Shown: piece by piece, positions 61,485-64,000 of the stretch
Layout: each line of letters starts with the position of its first letter
Position numbering within the stretch: position 1 is the first letter of the stretch
Assembly (NCBI GenBank): GCA_032622095.1
Contig: CP136067.1
Coordinates: 120,311,030-120,375,029, forward strand
Length of the DNA stretch: 64,000 nt
Source of the DNA: Siphonodentalium dalli
Taxonomy: Eukaryota; Mollusca; Scaphopoda; Gadilida; Siphonodentaliidae
Direction: 5' to 3'
Program-made: the position numbers and the translations under genes
Notes under the pieces: model-generated
What the model was told of the DNA's origin: nothing
Database searches by the model: none
The model's input: only the letters and a program-made list of their open reading frames with translations

Positions 61485-62570
61485 TCTACCGATATGGTTT
61501 ACGAATTGTGTATGTGTATTTTATTTTATTACTAATTTGGCATTAGATGTGCGCCTACTAGAGAAATTCATATTTGTTCGATACCAACTGCCAATGTGGA
61601 CGCCATCTTGAATTACAAAAAAATATCAAGGAGGATTTTAGTGAATTTTGGATATGTTAATTAAAGAGGATATATTCCTATTCAAAATGGAATAAAACCC
61701 AATTTTGTTTCTAGGTTAACCCTGAAATTTAGATTTAATCGACCAGACTATAAACTGACAAATCATATAGCATATCAGTTTTAAAACATCAATACAACCT
61801 GTCCTGCAGCAATCGGGATATTGAAACGCGATAGTCTGTTTATAACAACGCATCGATCTAATGAACGGACCAATACATTCAACCTGCTGTCATCCAACAT
61901 GTCGTCTGAAAATTCATCCTTGCGAACAGCTTCATTTGTGACTTTGAAAATAATGAATAATATATATTTGATTGAATAATATGTATGTGATAATATAATT
62001 TTGATGCCATCAATTCAGATTCATTACATCGGCGTATCGATAAGCGATGCGTAAACAAGATACAGTCATTTATACTTGCAGCGTTCATAATATGTTCCTG
62101 ATATGATATGAGCAGCTTTATATTCCATAGAATGTCTGCATGTCATGTTGCAGAATCAAACCCCTGCGATGCGGCCTACATGTTCAGCGTAAGGTCCCCT
62201 CCCGGGATAGGTAATAAATTATTAATTTATAAACTGTCCTCAACTGATTGGAACAGTCATGATATTGGAGGTGTCCAACAGTTAAAAATTTCTGCCGCTA
62301 ATTTTGTCAAGAATTAGTAACCAATCTGTTTTTAAAGTTCATCACTTGTATTCTCTTAAAACATCATTTGAGTTCCAAATGATAGGATGGGATAGAATAT
62401 GATAGGGATAGAGTTTACATGAAATATAAAAGCCGTACATATCAGAATTTGCCTCTATTTCAAAACACCAAACGCTGAACTGTCATATATCGAAAGGTGA
62501 AAATAGTAATATTTTCCAATTCCGTCATGTTTTGAAAAGGGAATATAGTAGCAAGAGTGTCTACAATTAG
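61485..62570. other. Spacer, no gene supported
   Basis: AT-rich. A possible small exon at about 62151-62210 on the plus strand (acceptor GTCATGTTGCAG, donor GATAG|GTAATA) is too short to claim. GACGCCATCTTGAAT near 61598 resembles the CAAGATGGC modules of the foldback element. Confidence 0.45.
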
Positions 62571-62805
62571 TCACGAAGAACCAAATCATTTTGATCAATT
62601 GTCTTGGTTCTTCGCGAATAACCCAATTATCCGGGGCAATTCCAAGAACCAAAAGGCCCAATTTGGTTCTCCGCGAAGAACTCATCTGGTTCTTCGGGAA
62701 GAACCAGATGGGCTTCTCATGGAGAAACAAATCGGATCATAACGAAGAACCAGATCGGTTTTCCGTCAAGAACATATTTGGTTCTTCGCAAGAACCGATT
62801 TCCTT
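62571..62805. repeat. GAAGAACCA palindrome-rich element, copy 2
   Basis: About nine GAACCA or TGGTTC words occur in both orientations, many extended to CGAAGAACCAGAT or TTGGTTCTTCGCG. It is the same theme as 60818-61050 but with a CG-containing consensus, so a diverged relative. Opposing 61-91-codon frames are repeat artefacts. Confidence 0.7.
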
Positions 62806-63234
62806 TTTCGACAAATTCAAACTACTGCATATCTAAGAATTTCCCTCCTCTATAGCTAGCAAACAATTCGGAAACCAAACGAGTCAATCATTTTATGGTA
62901 CCGATGTGCAATGTCACAAACTTAGAGGTGTAGGAACCGATAATCATGCAGTAGCGATGGCATAGTAGGTGTGACAATTTATTATGGTGGAGTTTGGTGA
63001 CAACTGGTCGTCATAATTAATATGCCATAGCCAGCCATGTTTCCGCACAATGAGTCGATTGGACCAATTAACCCATTGCGTTTCACCAAGGTTGATCTCT
63101 ACTCATTACGTTTTGCTAAATTGTATTCGCTACGATATTTATAATTGCACGATCGATCGTCCATAATTGTGTTTGACCGTGGCCTGGTGGCAATTCCTCA
63201 TTGACTCACATATCATGCATGTGGTACGTTTTTA
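62806..63234. other. Spacer, no feature seen
   Basis: There is no coding frame or terminal repeat. A short ACGATCGATCGT palindrome lies near 63149. Confidence 0.45.
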
Positions 63235-63665
63235 TGTGTACCCATACCATAGTATGGTACACATATTGTCGACGTCCGGATTGACCACTTGTCGTTCGTC
63301 CGTCCGTCTGTCTGTCCGTAGACACTTTACGCATGGTGCGATAACTCGCACATTTTCTAACTGATCAGAACCAAATTTTGTATATGAGTTTCTCATACCA
63401 AAATACAGATCGAGTTCGAATATGGGTTTTTTTTACGGAGTTATGACCATTTTTCGACTTAGAATTCACGGATGCTACGATAACTAAATAGGATAGGAAC
63501 CAAATTTGGTATGTGAGTTTCTCAACTCAAAATAGAATTCACGGATGCTACGATAACTAAATAGGATAGGAACCAAATTTGGTATGTGAGTTTCTCAACT
63601 CAAAATACAAATCGAGTTTAAATATGGGTTAGATCCTGTTTTTATACCAGAGTTATGGCTCCTTT
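63235..63665 (+). mobile_element. Hairpin-started mollusc-type repeat element
   Basis: It opens with a hairpin: TGTGTACC (63235-63242) pairs with GGTACACA (63256-63263), and CCATAC-type bases pair inside with one bulge. Then come GTCGACGTCCG, a CGTCCGTCCGTCTGTCTGTC tract, and phrases such as GAACCAAATTTGGTATGTGA and GGAGTTATGACC. The GTTATG(A/G)CC phrase is the reverse complement of GGCCATAACTC, the motif that recurs in the 1729-bp satellite. It may be a rolling-circle-type fragment; the 3' end is not certain and no CTAG end was found. Confidence 0.55.
63461..63606 (+). repeat. Perfect 73-bp tandem duplication
   Basis: The 73 bases from AGAATTCACGGATGCTACGA (63461) recur without a mismatch from 63534. 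Perfect identity inside an otherwise old element points to a recent local duplication, or a collapsed or expanded assembly step. Confidence 0.95.
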
Positions 63666-64000
63666 TTAACTAAGAATTGAACAGATTTGAGATTTTTATG
63701 CTTATAATATATAACCATAGCAGCTTACAATTAATTACCTGTGATATCAGTTAGCTCTAAGAGAGAGACCGGAGTAAATCTGTATTATGGAAATTAGAGT
63801 TATTTTAGCCATCATATGTTCAGCACAGCAGTGAAAGGTGTAACCCATTCATGAATTGGAATAGTCTACTGTTCATTTGTAGGGATGTTCTCAGAATTTG
63901 AGCAAACAGAGATAACCGCATTTAGTAGCACTATTTTTATAAAGTTATACAGTCATATAATGATATCTGATACTCACTGCTGCACATATGAAATGACTTT
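63666..64000. other. Window end, no feature seen
   Basis: AT-rich; no gene, repeat or structure recognised. Confidence 0.45.

Noticed and set aside
62108-62317. 69-codon plus-strand frame with an internal acceptor and donor
   Set aside because: The splice-flanked part is only about 60 bp, with no domain or conservation evidence.

Overview
This is non-coding, repeat-dominated eukaryotic DNA. It is AT-rich, with no operons, ribosome binding sites or long open frames, and with splice-site-like signals, a Helitron, a hAT-like MITE, a LINE relic, microsatellites and satellites. The recurring phrases GGGAGATAACTC and GGCCATAACTCC, and the CCGTCTGTCTGT-type element ends, are familiar to me from bivalve and gastropod genomes. 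I infer a marine mollusc, probably a bivalve, but this is inference and I cannot name a species. I recognise no intact gene, rRNA or tRNA.

Layout. Positions 1-35007 are one head-to-tail array of a 1729-bp unit: 20 full units plus 427 bp, running off the left edge. Every unit has exactly the same length, and I found only about 15 base differences in 35 kb. The array stops at a 31-nt hairpin that closes each unit. An older, diverged two-unit relic of the same family (50998-54178) stops at the same hairpin, so the unit behaves like an element with a defined end. Positions 35734-36197 are a palindromic MITE with a hairpin inside each arm.

Positions 36213-44483 are a foldback-type element with terminal inverted repeats of about 1.4 kb. 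They hold a perfectly conserved 49-bp inverted core with a TGACGTCA site and a CAAGATGGC motif. Its left arm is split by a 2469-bp transposon (36714-39182) with 40-bp TIRs and an AAAAT target duplication; the uninterrupted opposite arm shows the empty site. The inserted element carries an exon-like stretch with a canonical C2H2 zinc-finger spacing.

Positions 44483-45178 and 58860-59250 are GC/CpG-rich CAACGT tandem arrays capped by the 14-bp end CCCAGATAGCACAC in opposite orientations. Between them lie a GA microsatellite, 170-bp and 62-bp degenerate repeats, a 384-bp mini-Helitron (48369-48752), the satellite relic, two candidate orphan exons (54182-54363 minus, 54759-54926 plus), a G-run repeat district and a hAT-like MITE with an 8-bp duplication (57797-58349). 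The right end holds a frameshifted LINE reverse transcriptase relic (59995-60760, minus), two GAAGAACCA palindrome-rich elements, an Asp-coding CAT microsatellite and a hairpin-started repeat with a perfect 73-bp duplication.

Nothing here works together as a pathway. The window records mobile elements inserting into and amplifying beside one another. Its standout is the homogeneous hairpin-terminated 1.7-kb array and its dimeric relic.
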